Notes: generated by a model from the letters alone, not told the origin. A DNA stretch of 29,490 nucleotides from IMCC26207 sp037141255 (GCA_037141255.1 JBAXCX010000020.1:1-29490), one strand, 5' to 3'. Positions 8,641 to 16,422 are shown, numbered from the stretch's first letter. A program made the numbers and translations.

Positions 8641-8765
8641 CGCACCGCCCCTCTTTGTAGAGCAGGGGGCTCAGCAACCACGTAGAGAGGTGGCTCCGAA
8701 CAGCGGCCACCCCAAGGAAAGTCCTTGAGCCTCAAGCAGGACGAAGAGAAAGTCGATAGCGCACT
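8641..8765 (+). promoter_or_regulatory. Structured leader with competing hairpins before the McrB-like gene
   Basis: This 125-nt gap contains several inverted repeats. CCCCT (8648-8652) pairs with AGGGG (8664-8668), in competition with GAGC (8660-8663)/GCTC (8669-8672). CCAC (8678-8681) can pair with GTGG (8690-8693), which is also part of GGTGGC (8689-8694) pairing with GCCACC (8706-8711). CAAGGA (8713-8718)/TCCTTG (8722-8727) competes with CTTGAG (8724-8729)/CTCAAG (8731-8736). None ends in a T-run, so simple intrinsic termination is unlikely. It matches no RNA family I recognise. It may be a regulatory leader, a small RNA or a protein-binding operator cluster. Confidence 0.4.
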
Positions 8766-9701
8766 ATGACTTCATTTTCCTCGGCGGAACTGAACAAGGC
8801 TGCAATCGCTGACGGAATGATCTTTCCTGAGTTTGTGGTGGATCAACTCGTAGCCGCCATAGATTCCGGAAAACACGTCATCCTGACGGGACCACCCGGA
8901 ACGGGAAAGACGACGCTTGCGTATCTCGCTGCCGAACAGGCTCGCCATGCGCTGATGTGCACCGGCTATCAACCCACTACGGCCACCTCAGAGTGGACAA
9001 CGTTTGAAACCATCGGCGGCCTTCAACCGTCTCCCGAGGGACTGATCTTCCGGCCAGGGCTGTTTGTCGAGGCGATCGAGGCGGGGAAGTGGCTCGTGAT
9101 TGATGAACTGAATCGGTCCAACTTTGACCGTGCATTTGGTCAACTCTTTACCGTGCTGTCTGGAGCGGCAGTCGTGCTGCCTTTTCGTCGGTCAGGCCAG
9201 GTCAAACCGATCTCCCTTGTGCCTCACGGCGTGGCTCCACCAGAGGGCACAGACCCCATTCGCGTTCCGGCAAGTTGGCGAATCATCGCAACGATGAACG
9301 CCATGGACAAGCATCTGCTGTTCGACATGTCCTACGCCCTGATGCGGCGGTTCGCCTTTATTGAGGTCGGCACGCCACCTGATGCGGTCTACGACCAGCT
9401 ACTTGCCGGGCCCGGCGAGATCATTCGAAACCTGTTGCCGCTCCGCACCCTCAAGGACCTCGGTCCGGCAATCTACGTAGACGCCGCCAAATACGCTCAG
9501 CGAAGGGCTCAGGACGGCATTACGGACTCTCGCCTCATCTATGAAATGTTCTACGCCTACTTTCTGCCTCAGTTTGAAGGAATGGATCATCGACAGGGAC
9601 TCCGCTTACATCGCCTGCTCTCCGAACGGCTCGACGCGGCCGAACAAGCCGAGTCGCATCGTGTGATCTCAGAGCTTCTTGGTGATGAGCTCCTGTCGTG
9701 A
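8766..9701 (+). CDS. McrB/MoxR-type AAA+ ATPase
   Basis: This 311-residue protein is essentially a bare AAA+ module. Walker A is GPPGTGKT (42-49), Walker B is LVIDELNR (110-117), sensor 1 is ATMNAMD (N178), and arginine-finger candidates are R194/R195 in ALMRRF. The DELNRSNFDRAFGQLF wording is closer to the McrB branch than to classic MoxR, but the N-terminal DNA-recognition domain of McrB is absent. Its stop overlaps the GTG of the next gene (GTGA), which encodes an McrC/DUF2357-like protein, so the two almost certainly act together. There is only weak purine-rich sequence before the ATG and a hairpin-rich leader upstream. The target of the motor is unknown. Confidence 0.85.
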   Translation: MTSFSSAELNKAAIADGMIFPEFVVDQLVAAIDSGKHVILTGPPGTGKTTLAYLAAEQARHALMCTGYQPTTATSEWTTFETIGGLQPSPEGLIFRPGLFVEAIEAGKWLVIDELNRSNFDRAFGQLFTVLSGAAVVLPFRRSGQVKPISLVPHGVAPPEGTDPIRVPASWRIIATMNAMDKHLLFDMSYALMRRFAFIEVGTPPDAVYDQLLAGPGEIIRNLLPLRTLKDLGPAIYVDAAKYAQRRAQDGITDSRLIYEMFYAYFLPQFEGMDHRQGLRLHRLLSERLDAAEQAESHRVISELLGDELLS

Positions 9702-10546
9702 CGGTGGAGCGGAAAGACTCAGACGCTGGAGTCGTGGCAATCCCTTCAGGCCCAACTGCTGCGCTCTGGTTACGGCGTCATCCGAGTTCCGACACGGTGC
9801 TGTGCCTATCAGGTCTACTTCGCATCTCGTTTGATCTGGCCGAGGACCTCATTTCTGTGAGCATTGCCCAGTCCAGCGAGTCACGGGAGTTTCTCGTACA
9901 ACTCGATCGAACGCTGGGTTCGATGACTTTGTCAGTGGAGCGAACGCCTGAACGATGTGTGAACTCTGTGCGCGGTTCAGTTCTCTGGTCAGAGACCATG
10001 ACTGCTCGTGCGAGCGCACTCGGCAACGAGGACATCTTCGTGTGCTCTGTGCCCTCGCGAAGTTTTGATACTGCAGAGAATCGATTACTCGCGCACGCTG
10101 TTGTCAGACTCGGCTCGGCTGATTCGGCTCTGAAGCGAATTGACCCTGAGATCCTTGATTCCATGGGCATCGACGGTTCAGAGATTTCTGCGATTGCGGA
10201 ACTCGCCAATCAGTGGCGATCAGATCTTCGACTCAAAGGGATTCCTTCAATCGAACCAAGCCTACGAGAGCGCTCTCGCATCCAACATCGCCGAAGCACC
10301 GTTCGCCTGCGCCCGCTGCTGGCGCTTCGACAGATCATGCGCGAACCGTTCCCAGCGCCCGCCCGAGCCCTCGACACCCTTGTGGACGCTCAAACTAGGC
10401 GGTATCACGAGGAACTACTAGCAAGCATCGAGACTCACGAGGCCGAAACAGGAAACCGCGCAGAACTGCGTTCTGACGCTGCTGGCCTGGTGATAGGAAC
10501 CCACCGACTCACTATCCGTGGGTCGGCAGGATCACTCAAACTCTGA
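9698..10546 (+). CDS. McrC/DUF2357-like partner of the AAA+ ATPase, no nuclease domain seen
   Basis: The 282-residue product has the signature that links McrC and DUF2357 proteins: VRGSVLW (91-97), then FVCSVPSRSFDTAENRLLAHAVVRL (about 114-138). In relatives this part contacts the AAA+ ring. The N-terminal 90 residues look beta-rich. Residues 180-217 are strongly basic (SLRERSRIQHRRSTVRLR), a possible nucleic-acid-binding surface. No PD-(D/E)xK nuclease motif is visible, and the protein is shorter than nuclease-bearing members. The GTG overlaps the ATPase stop, indicating coupled translation. The 3' end overlaps the convergent small acidic gene by 15 nt. Assignment rests on pattern recognition and is moderate; the function is unknown. 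Confidence 0.62.
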   Translation: MTVERKDSDAGVVAIPSGPTAALWLRRHPSSDTVLCLSGLLRISFDLAEDLISVSIAQSSESREFLVQLDRTLGSMTLSVERTPERCVNSVRGSVLWSETMTARASALGNEDIFVCSVPSRSFDTAENRLLAHAVVRLGSADSALKRIDPEILDSMGIDGSEISAIAELANQWRSDLRLKGIPSIEPSLRERSRIQHRRSTVRLRPLLALRQIMREPFPAPARALDTLVDAQTRRYHEELLASIETHEAETGNRAELRSDAAGLVIGTHRLTIRGSAGSLKL

Positions 10547-10792
10547 AGAACCCCCAGAATCTGCGGCATCTGATTCCACATCATCGTTGTCGTAGTCATC
10601 TAGGTCCTCATCGCCAAGATCCGACTCAATGTCGGTGTTCTCATCTTGGTGGACGATTGCCGATTGCACTATTGGTTCACCTTCAAGATCAGTGAAGAGT
10701 GCCTCAATATCAAGGTCTGGCCCGCGCTTCAATGCTCGTGCCTCTTCGTATCTGCGGTGCCGACCCTTCTTCACGGTGGGACTCCCCGTCAT
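10532..10792 (-). CDS. Small protein with basic N-terminus and very acidic tail
   Basis: The 86-residue product has a basic start (TVKKGRHRRYEEARALKRG) and a tail made almost entirely of Asp, Glu and Ser (about residues 48-86). The layout loosely recalls DUF3073, a small actinobacterial family with a basic head and acidic tail, but I cannot confirm it. The ATG at 10792 is the first ATG; a TTG at 10810 is in frame, but TACACT, a possible -10, sits at about that position, favouring the ATG. It is convergent with the McrC-like gene and overlaps its last 15 nt. Charge polarity suggests a nucleic-acid- or protein-binding accessory. The function is unknown. Confidence 0.5.
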   Translation of the reverse strand: MTGSPTVKKGRHRRYEEARALKRGPDLDIEALFTDLEGEPIVQSAIVHQDENTDIESDLGDEDLDDYDNDDVESDAADSGGSSEFE

Positions 10793-10923
10793 CGTTGACT
10801 GACTGCGCAAGTGTAGCGCCTAGGTTGAGATGATGCGCGCGGGTCATAGCTAGAATGCAACCCCAGAGTGCATGAAATCGCAGAGGTCCTGAGATCACCG
10901 GTCGTCGCAGTGCGTTTTTCTGA

Positions 10924-11805
10924 GTGCCCTACAACCAATCAGCCCGCAAGAAGCCGCTCCGTGTTCTGGGAGAGTTACTAGTGCCCTCGCTGCTCGTTTT
11001 GGCTTTGTTGGGCACGTTCTGCGCATTCATCGGCGCGATCGGCGGAATCGGCGGGGCAACATTGCTCGTTCCGGTGTTACTCATCTGCGGCGTGGAGCCT
11101 CGCCTTGCGGCGCCGCTCGGAATGCTCGCTGTAGCTGCGGGATCATTAGCAGCAGCCTCACGCCAACTCGACGATGGAGTGGTTCACCACCGCTTGGGCC
11201 TATCGGTCGAACTATTTGCCTCGATGGGAACGGTCTTTGGGGCACTCGCCTCGGCGCAGATTTCTGAGCAGTGGCTGGCTCGGATCTTGGGAACCGCTGC
11301 GTTGGCTGGCGCAGTGGCGGCCATAGCTCGCAAGGGGACCCGGAACCTGCCGGTAGGAATCTTTGACGACGAGTCGGCCGGAGAATGGCCAGGGACACTC
11401 GGCGGCACCTACACGCTGAATGACGCAGTAGTGCCCTATCAGGCCAAACAAGTTGGGTTTGGTCTGAGCATCTCGGTTCTTACTGGCCTCGTCTCTGGTC
11501 TAGCCGGAGTTGGTGGAGGGTTCCTGAAAACTCCAACCATGAGCGAGGTCATGAAGGTTCCGGTCAAGGTGTCTGCAGCAACTTCTACCTTTGTCTCTGG
11601 CATCACGGCTTCTACAGCTTTGTTGATCTACGGAATCCAAGGAAGAGTTGAAGTTCGACCAGGAGCAGCGGTGATTGTTGGCGCCCTGATCGGTGGCTTT
11701 TGTGGCGCAAAATTGCAATCTCGCCTGAATGCAAGCACGGTACGCCGTGTGACCGGATTGCTCCTGCTCGTTGTTGCAGCGGTGGTCATCGGAGGTTCAC
11801 GGTGA
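10924..11805 (+). CDS. TauE/SafE-family sulfite/organosulfur exporter-like permease
   Basis: This 293-residue integral membrane protein has the internal duplication typical of TauE/SafE (PF01925). Each half opens with a glycine-rich loop in a membrane helix: FIGAIGGIGGATLLVP in the first and VSGLAGVGGGFLKTP in the second. About eight hydrophobic segments are visible, with a soluble loop at about residues 135-165. Members export sulfite, sulfoacetate or related anions; the substrate here is unknown. Two starts are possible: GTG 10924, and in-frame GTG 10981, which has a good GGGAGAG Shine-Dalgarno 6 nt upstream and would begin just before the first helix. The downstream DUF1634 gene overlaps by 4 nt and is a usual partner. 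Confidence 0.88.
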   Translation: MPYNQSARKKPLRVLGELLVPSLLVLALLGTFCAFIGAIGGIGGATLLVPVLLICGVEPRLAAPLGMLAVAAGSLAAASRQLDDGVVHHRLGLSVELFASMGTVFGALASAQISEQWLARILGTAALAGAVAAIARKGTRNLPVGIFDDESAGEWPGTLGGTYTLNDAVVPYQAKQVGFGLSISVLTGLVSGLAGVGGGFLKTPTMSEVMKVPVKVSAATSTFVSGITASTALLIYGIQGRVEVRPGAAVIVGALIGGFCGAKLQSRLNASTVRRVTGLLLLVVAAVVIGGSR

Positions 11806-12116
11806 CTGAATCCTCAACAGGAAATGAACCGGAGAGGTTCCCGCGACCGGTGCATGGCCCAAATCGCTTTTTTGCGTTGTCGATCTGGCTACGGCGAGCG
11901 GTAATTCTTGTTGCGATTCTCGCGTCGCTCACCCTGCTACTCCCGGAGGAAGTCGGCAAGAAGCTTGGAATCCTCCTCGTTGGACTTCTGATCGCTTTGC
12001 CGTTGGGCCGCGTACTGTGGTTTGTTCAGCGTTGGCTACGGCGCGGAGACTGGAGATTCGCAGCTGTTGGTCTTGGTGTCTTGACAGTGGTCGCCATCGG
12101 AGCGCTGCTGGCCTAG
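11802..12116 (+). CDS. DUF1634-like small membrane protein, partner of the TauE/SafE permease
   Basis: The 104-residue protein has a hydrophilic start and three predicted membrane helices (about 33-48, 54-72, 83-103). The segment GLLIALPLGRVLWFVQRWLRRGDWRFAAVGLGVL follows the DUF1634 pattern of a helix, a basic turn with an aromatic-acid pair, then a last helix. DUF1634 genes are commonly found directly beside TauE/SafE genes, as here. The GTG start overlaps the permease stop (GTGA) and has a GGAGG Shine-Dalgarno at 11791-11795, 6 nt upstream. A longer frame upstream lies inside the permease gene and is not used. It may be an accessory subunit of the exporter. Confidence 0.75.
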   Translation: MTESSTGNEPERFPRPVHGPNRFFALSIWLRRAVILVAILASLTLLLPEEVGKKLGILLVGLLIALPLGRVLWFVQRWLRRGDWRFAAVGLGVLTVVAIGALLA

Positions 12117-12126
12117 CTTCTTTGGC

Positions 12127-13293
12127 TTAGGGCACTCGTGGTTCAAGAATCAATCCGACCTTACGGTCGAAGGCGAGCGTGGCCTCACCACTCACCAACA
12201 TTCTGATTGGCTCCCCCACCAATTCAGCACGCCACCCAAGAGTCAGCCGCGCATCAGGAACCCCTCGGAGAAGATCCTCAAGATCAGATCGTGTTGCAAG
12301 CAGCGAGGTTTCAAGCTCAAGTTCCCTTGCGCGCTGACTCACCCACGCACTGACCAGCGGGAGCGCCGGCTTGAGTTCGGAAGGCAATTCTGGAGAATGA
12401 GAAACCGGCGGGCGAGTCGGAGTGTTCGTTCGAGAACTGCTCACCACCGACAGCAATTCCTCGGCCATACCAGTGCGAAGGTTCCGGCCTTCAACGCCTC
12501 GCAAGGAGCGGATTTCTTCAACCGTCACCGGCGCCGAAGCGGAAACTCCCACCACACCAAGATCAGACAGAACAAACCTTGGCGTCTGATCTGTTTCGAT
12601 TGCCTTGGTCTCACGCCATGCAGCTACGGCCTGAGCGATTGCAAGAGAGGCTCCGCGCAAGTGTCGGACCTCCTTAATTCTTCGCCAAGCATCAGCCGGG
12701 TTTCTCGGGCCGCGGTCCTCCGTTCGGAGTTCCTCGCAGGCAGCATCCACCCAAGCGGTTCTTCCTCGGTCATCGATGCGCTCCATCAATTGGCTCGACA
12801 AGCTCAGCAAATGCGCCACATCGCTAGCCGCGTAAATCAACTGGGCCTCACCGAGCGGGCGGCGAAGCCAGTCGGTCAGCCGATCTGCCTTCGGAGCAAT
12901 GACATCGAGCTCACGTTCTAAAAGCGTTGAGAGCGATGGGCTGGTGTAGCCCAAGAATCCTGCCGCGATCTGTGTATCGAGCAATCGAGATGGAATCGTT
13001 CCACATGAGCGCTCCATAACTTCCATGTCTTGGCGGGCTGCGTGCATAACCGCAAGGCCATCCCCATCAAGCACAGTAGCGAAAGGGTGCAGATCAACTT
13101 TGAGCGCGTCCACTAGGGCAATGCCGTGACTATCGGCAATCTGAACCATCGCTACTTGCGGGAAGTACGTGCGCTCTCGATGAAACTCGGTGTCAATTGC
13201 ATAGCAAGGCTCGTTGGCAACCCTGTCGACAAGGATGGCAAACGCAGCATCATCTTCAATGAGTTCATACTCATGGCCCGCTGATGTAGGCAT
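12127..13293 (-). CDS. rnd: Ribonuclease D (DEDDy 3'-5' exoribonuclease with HRDC domain)
   Basis: RNase D trims the 3' ends of tRNAs and other small RNAs. The 388-residue protein has the DEDDy catalytic set: D34 and E36 in AIDTEFHRERTY, D89 in HAARQDMEVM, and Y154/D158 in IYAASDVAHLL. An HRDC-type helical domain follows from about residue 205 (AWRRIKEVRHLRG ... LSDLGVVGVSASAP), then a second helical region. The ATG at 13293 is 4 nt after the rhodanese gene stop, so the two form an operon read on the minus strand. It is convergent with the DUF1634 gene, 10 nt away. Confidence 0.95.
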   Translation of the reverse strand: MPTSAGHEYELIEDDAAFAILVDRVANEPCYAIDTEFHRERTYFPQVAMVQIADSHGIALVDALKVDLHPFATVLDGDGLAVMHAARQDMEVMERSCGTIPSRLLDTQIAAGFLGYTSPSLSTLLERELDVIAPKADRLTDWLRRPLGEAQLIYAASDVAHLLSLSSQLMERIDDRGRTAWVDAACEELRTEDRGPRNPADAWRRIKEVRHLRGASLAIAQAVAAWRETKAIETDQTPRFVLSDLGVVGVSASAPVTVEEIRSLRGVEGRNLRTGMAEELLSVVSSSRTNTPTRPPVSHSPELPSELKPALPLVSAWVSQRARELELETSLLATRSDLEDLLRGVPDARLTLGWRAELVGEPIRMLVSGEATLAFDRKVGLILEPRVP

Positions 13294-13297
13294 CTAT

Positions 13298-13618
13298 TCA
13301 GCCGAGATCGAATCCTGAGGCAGTGCTTCGGCCAGAGTCAATCCAGGCCTGCGTGCCGCCAGCCACATTTACAACGAGGTAGCCCTGAGTCTCGAGAAAC
13401 TCGCAAGCCTTCATGCTTCGCACGCCGGAATGGCAGATGACGTATCCCGTTTCCTCGTCGGGCAACTCGCCCAGCCGTTCGGGCAACTCAGGAAGTGGTA
13501 TCAGCACTGCTCCAGGGACGTGAGCTTGTTGGTATTCGTCGGGCATTCTCACATCAACAACCACTACGCCCTCTGCCAGTAAGGCACTCAGGGCATCGAC
13601 ATCAATCTCACTAATCAC
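13298..13618 (-). CDS. Single-domain rhodanese-like protein
   Basis: This 106-residue protein is one rhodanese domain: VVDVRMPDEYQQAHVPGA at about 20-37 and an active-site loop C62-H-S-G-V-R67. An intact cysteine in a six-residue loop suggests a sulfurtransferase able to carry persulfide. It starts with GTG, with GGAG 6 nt upstream, and leads an operon with rnd. Many bacteria encode such stand-alone domains with roles in sulfur transfer or thiol homeostasis; the actual acceptor is unknown. Confidence 0.92.
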   Translation of the reverse strand: MISEIDVDALSALLAEGVVVVDVRMPDEYQQAHVPGAVLIPLPELPERLGELPDEETGYVICHSGVRSMKACEFLETQGYLVVNVAGGTQAWIDSGRSTASGFDLG

Positions 13619-13736
13619 TTCAAACTCCAGAAAGTTCTAGAAAACGGTTCGAGTTCTGCATATGAAGACCCGTGTACATCTCCAGATACTGCAAAGCAAC
13701 TATCACGCTAGCGGTCAGGATGGATATTCCCGCGAC

Positions 13737-15017
13737 TCAGGAGGAAACGACGCCGCCGTAGAGATGCTCCTCGCCGCGTGCTTCACCGTGATTCGCAACT
13801 GCCTGTTCAAGATCAGCGGCAAACGCGTCCACTATTTTATCGTGGCCAGGTGAGGTCATGATGTGAAGTCCGCCGTGTTGACGATCCAGGTTCCAACCAC
13901 GGTCGTCCATCTCATCTCCCACAGCTTCAATACTCAGATTTCGGTGCGTCTCTGGATCTTTTCCGAATTCGAACAGCGACATATCTGGATCTGTTGTCAC
14001 TCGAAGACCCTCGATAGAATTGACTCCCTCCATCAATGCCTTTGTTGCAGTCAACACGCGCTGCCCGAGTCGCATGTAACCCTCAACTCCGAGATGCGTC
14101 ATCGTTGCCCAGGCTCCAGCAATCGGAGACCCGGGGCGTGTGCCCGCAGAAGTAGAAGATGCGTACAACCCGCCCGGCCAAGAGTCGTACATGAATATCT
14201 GTGACTGATACAGATCTCGGTCTCGGTACATGACAGTTGACGCGCCCTTGAACGCGTACCCATATTTATGAATATCTGCAGACATCGAGGTCACGCCGGA
14301 TACTCTGAAGTCCCATGGAGGCACTTCTTGTCCCAAAGCCTCCCAGAAGGGCAGCAGGTAGCCTCCCAAGCAGGCGTCAACGTGACACAGCAGGCCCCGA
14401 GACTCAGCGAGCGCCGCAATTTCGGTCACGGGATCGATAACGCCGAAGGGGTAGCAAGGCGAAGATGCCACCAGAATCGCTGTTCGGTCATCGATCGCAG
14501 CAGTCATGGCATCAGGGTCCGCACGCCCGTCTGGCGAAGTGGGTGTACAAATCATCTCGACACCGAGGTAGTGACAGGCCTTCGCGAATGCCGGGTGAGC
14601 GGTTATTGCGCAAACCAAACTCGGCGAGTTCACTCCCTTGGCGCGTGCATGCTCGCGGGCCGTCAGCACAGCAAGAAAAATGGACTCCGTTCCCCCTGAG
14701 GTCAGTGCTGCTTCACCGGCGTAAAACAAGCCTTTGGCCATGCCCAGAATCTCACCCTCCATCCGGAGCAACGTCTTATACCGGAAGGGGTTGAGCGCGT
14801 TCTCATGCAGGAACATCGACGCAACCTCGTGTTGAACTCGCTCTAGTTCTGGATCGTCGCTGTTGTAGACAAGGCTAAACGCCTTACCTCCACGCCAGTC
14901 CAAGTCGCCCTGACGCTCGACTCGCAGGGCATCAAGCAACTCTTCGGACGCCATCCCCTGAGCAGGAATTCCTCCGATAGCCGAACGCTTTACCGTGTTG
15001 GTTGCTTGATCAGACAT
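13737..15017 (-). CDS. PLP-dependent decarboxylase / sphingosine-1-phosphate-lyase-like enzyme
   Basis: This 426-residue fold-type I PLP enzyme belongs to the group II decarboxylase superfamily. Visible elements are the phosphate-binding TSGGTES (107-112), the ring-stacking H141 in AHPAF, the pyridine-nitrogen aspartate D214 in HVDACLGGY, and the Schiff-base lysine K251 in SADIHKYG. The HVDACLGG/HKYGYAFKG wording and the YNSDDPELER segment fit sphingosine-1-phosphate lyase-like aldolases better than glutamate decarboxylase, but substrate cannot be read from sequence. The ATG at 15017 has AGTCTA (TAGACT on the coding strand) ending 6 nt upstream. The DUF3151 gene lies 65 nt upstream on the same strand. 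Confidence 0.9.
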   Translation of the reverse strand: MSDQATNTVKRSAIGGIPAQGMASEELLDALRVERQGDLDWRGGKAFSLVYNSDDPELERVQHEVASMFLHENALNPFRYKTLLRMEGEILGMAKGLFYAGEAALTSGGTESIFLAVLTAREHARAKGVNSPSLVCAITAHPAFAKACHYLGVEMICTPTSPDGRADPDAMTAAIDDRTAILVASSPCYPFGVIDPVTEIAALAESRGLLCHVDACLGGYLLPFWEALGQEVPPWDFRVSGVTSMSADIHKYGYAFKGASTVMYRDRDLYQSQIFMYDSWPGGLYASSTSAGTRPGSPIAGAWATMTHLGVEGYMRLGQRVLTATKALMEGVNSIEGLRVTTDPDMSLFEFGKDPETHRNLSIEAVGDEMDDRGWNLDRQHGGLHIMTSPGHDKIVDAFAADLEQAVANHGEARGEEHLYGGVVSS

Positions 15018-15023
15018 CTTCAA

Positions 15024-15029
15024 AGTCTA
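15024..15029 (-). promoter_or_regulatory. Candidate -10 box for leaderless PLP-enzyme transcript
   Basis: TAGACT on the minus strand ends 6 nt before the ATG at 15017, and no Shine-Dalgarno is present. The -35 region is weak. Confidence 0.45.
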
Positions 15030-15082
15030 CGCGAGTTCGCCACCTCGGAACCGCTCCGATGGCCACTCAGGCCCAACTCAGA

Positions 15083-15523
15083 TCAGTGTCGATCTTGAAC
15101 CATCTCGGGATCACATTGGTACAAGAAGTGCCGGCAGCGCTCCTCTTCGTCCACCTCACCGATTGCTGCAGCCATAGCTCGAAGGCCTTCGAGTGCCCGC
15201 AAGAACCCTCGGTTGGTCTCGTGCTCCCATCGCACGTAACCGCTCCCTCGCCAGCCAGAGGCACGCAAGCGATCAAGTCCGCGATGGTAACCCACCCGGT
15301 AGCACGCATAACTCTCAATATCATCGCGACCGAGGCGTCCGAGCTGTGCCCACCCATCCAGGAATCGAGGGTTCTCGGCGACTACATCGGCAACCGCAGC
15401 CCGACGATGCTGCTCGGGAAGTAACAGCGCAACTGCTAGTGCTTCGAGCACCTCTGGGGACTCTGCGCTGAGCACGGTTTGCGGTGGACCAGAGGGAGTG
15501 AGTTGTACGGGTGCGTCAGACAT
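15083..15523 (-). CDS. DUF3151 family protein
   Basis: The 146-residue product follows the actinobacterial DUF3151 pattern: SDAPVQLTPSGPPQTVL at the start, NPRFLDGWAQLG, then YACYRVGYHRGLDRLR, GWRGSGYVRWEHETNRGFLRALEGLR and DEEERCRHFLYQCDPE. The function of the family is unknown; the sequence looks like a small all-helical soluble protein. The ATG at 15523 is supported by the family start (MSDAPVQL) and by a TACGAT box 6 nt upstream; a 15-residue longer frame is not needed. It is flanked by the PLP enzyme and an alpha/beta hydrolase on the same strand. Confidence 0.88.
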   Translation of the reverse strand: MSDAPVQLTPSGPPQTVLSAESPEVLEALAVALLLPEQHRRAAVADVVAENPRFLDGWAQLGRLGRDDIESYACYRVGYHRGLDRLRASGWRGSGYVRWEHETNRGFLRALEGLRAMAAAIGEVDEEERCRHFLYQCDPEMVQDRH

Positions 15524-15529
15524 GGACAC

Positions 15530-15535
15530 ATCGTA
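15530..15535 (-). promoter_or_regulatory. Candidate -10 box for leaderless DUF3151 transcript
   Basis: TACGAT on the minus strand (ATCGTA on plus) ends 6 nt before the ATG at 15523. There is no Shine-Dalgarno and only a weak -35. Confidence 0.5.
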
Positions 15536-15594
15536 CTCACGGTGCAAGGCCGAATCAGAACCGAGCAAACACAGCGTTGAAATCTCGAGCAGAT

Positions 15595-16422
15595 TTACCG
15601 ATCGACAGCTGACTGCGGCAAGGCGAACTTCACGCAGGACCTCGTGTAGCGAGCGAACTCATCGGCGTGCGACAAGTGCGCACCGTGACCAGCGCCCGCA
15701 ATCTGGAACAATTCCGATTCGGGAAGCGCCGCCTGGAGCAACTCCGATCCCGCTCGCATCGTTGTTGAGGTTTGCGTACCCATGCCCATCATGACAGGAA
15801 GCGCTACCTGGCTCGGGTCGACGGTTGCCCCCGGCGTGCGAAGAGACCTCAGCTCCGCCATCAGCGCTGCTCCTTCTGCACGCCGGGCAAGCTGGTCTCG
15901 TTCGCGAAGTCTGTTCCAGGTCCCCTCGCCCACCATGAGCCGATAGAAGTACTCAGCGGCGGCCTCTGCCCCCTCCTTCTCGCCGAGTTCGATCGCACCG
16001 CCCCCAACGGCTGCGTAGGAGCCATCCAAACTTGGCACTGGCGACTCGAAAACTCCGATTCCCCGGACACGGGGGTCATGCCGGCTGGCAAGTCCGAGTG
16101 CAAAGGTTCCGCCCAAGCTATGGCCGATCACCACGACGGAACTTGTGCCGCAGAAGTCGAGGACTTCAACAATGTCATCCACATGGCCCTCGAGCGTGGG
16201 GCAAACGCCAGCACCCAGGGAGCTCGCGTAACCGCGACGATCCAATGCAATAAGGTCGAATTCCGGCAATCGGCGCATGACACGACTAAAGCTTGCGCCT
16301 CGATCCATTGCCCCATGCACGAACAGCACCGATGGCTGCAGTGGATCGACTTCGGGGCGGGTCCTACGAATGACGGCGAGGCCGCCGGCAGTACATAACC
16401 CCGAGGACAGATTTTGGCTCAC
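15595..16422 (-). CDS. Alpha/beta hydrolase
   Basis: This 275-residue alpha/beta-hydrolase fold protein has the oxyanion-hole segment LFVHGAMDRG (33-42), the nucleophile elbow GHSLGG with S102, and a C-terminal catalytic histidine in GAGHGAHLSH. The usual acid after strand 6 is not obvious: the place of the common GxxD is taken by MGMGTQTSTT, so the triad acid may lie elsewhere. The GTG start overlaps the pyruvate kinase stop (GTGA), so it is translated from the pyk message. The substrate is unknown; esterase, thioesterase or lactonase activity is possible. Confidence 0.88.
   Translation of the reverse strand: MSQNLSSGLCTAGGLAVIRRTRPEVDPLQPSVLFVHGAMDRGASFSRVMRRLPEFDLIALDRRGYASSLGAGVCPTLEGHVDDIVEVLDFCGTSSVVVIGHSLGGTFALGLASRHDPRVRGIGVFESPVPSLDGSYAAVGGGAIELGEKEGAEAAAEYFYRLMVGEGTWNRLRERDQLARRAEGAALMAELRSLRTPGATVDPSQVALPVMMGMGTQTSTTMRAGSELLQAALPESELFQIAGAGHGAHLSHADEFARYTRSCVKFALPQSAVDR

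Noticed and set aside
13662..13853. 63-residue plus-strand frame in the gap between the rhodanese and PLP genes
   Set aside because: Half of it is antisense to the PLP gene, there is no ribosome site, and no similarity is seen.
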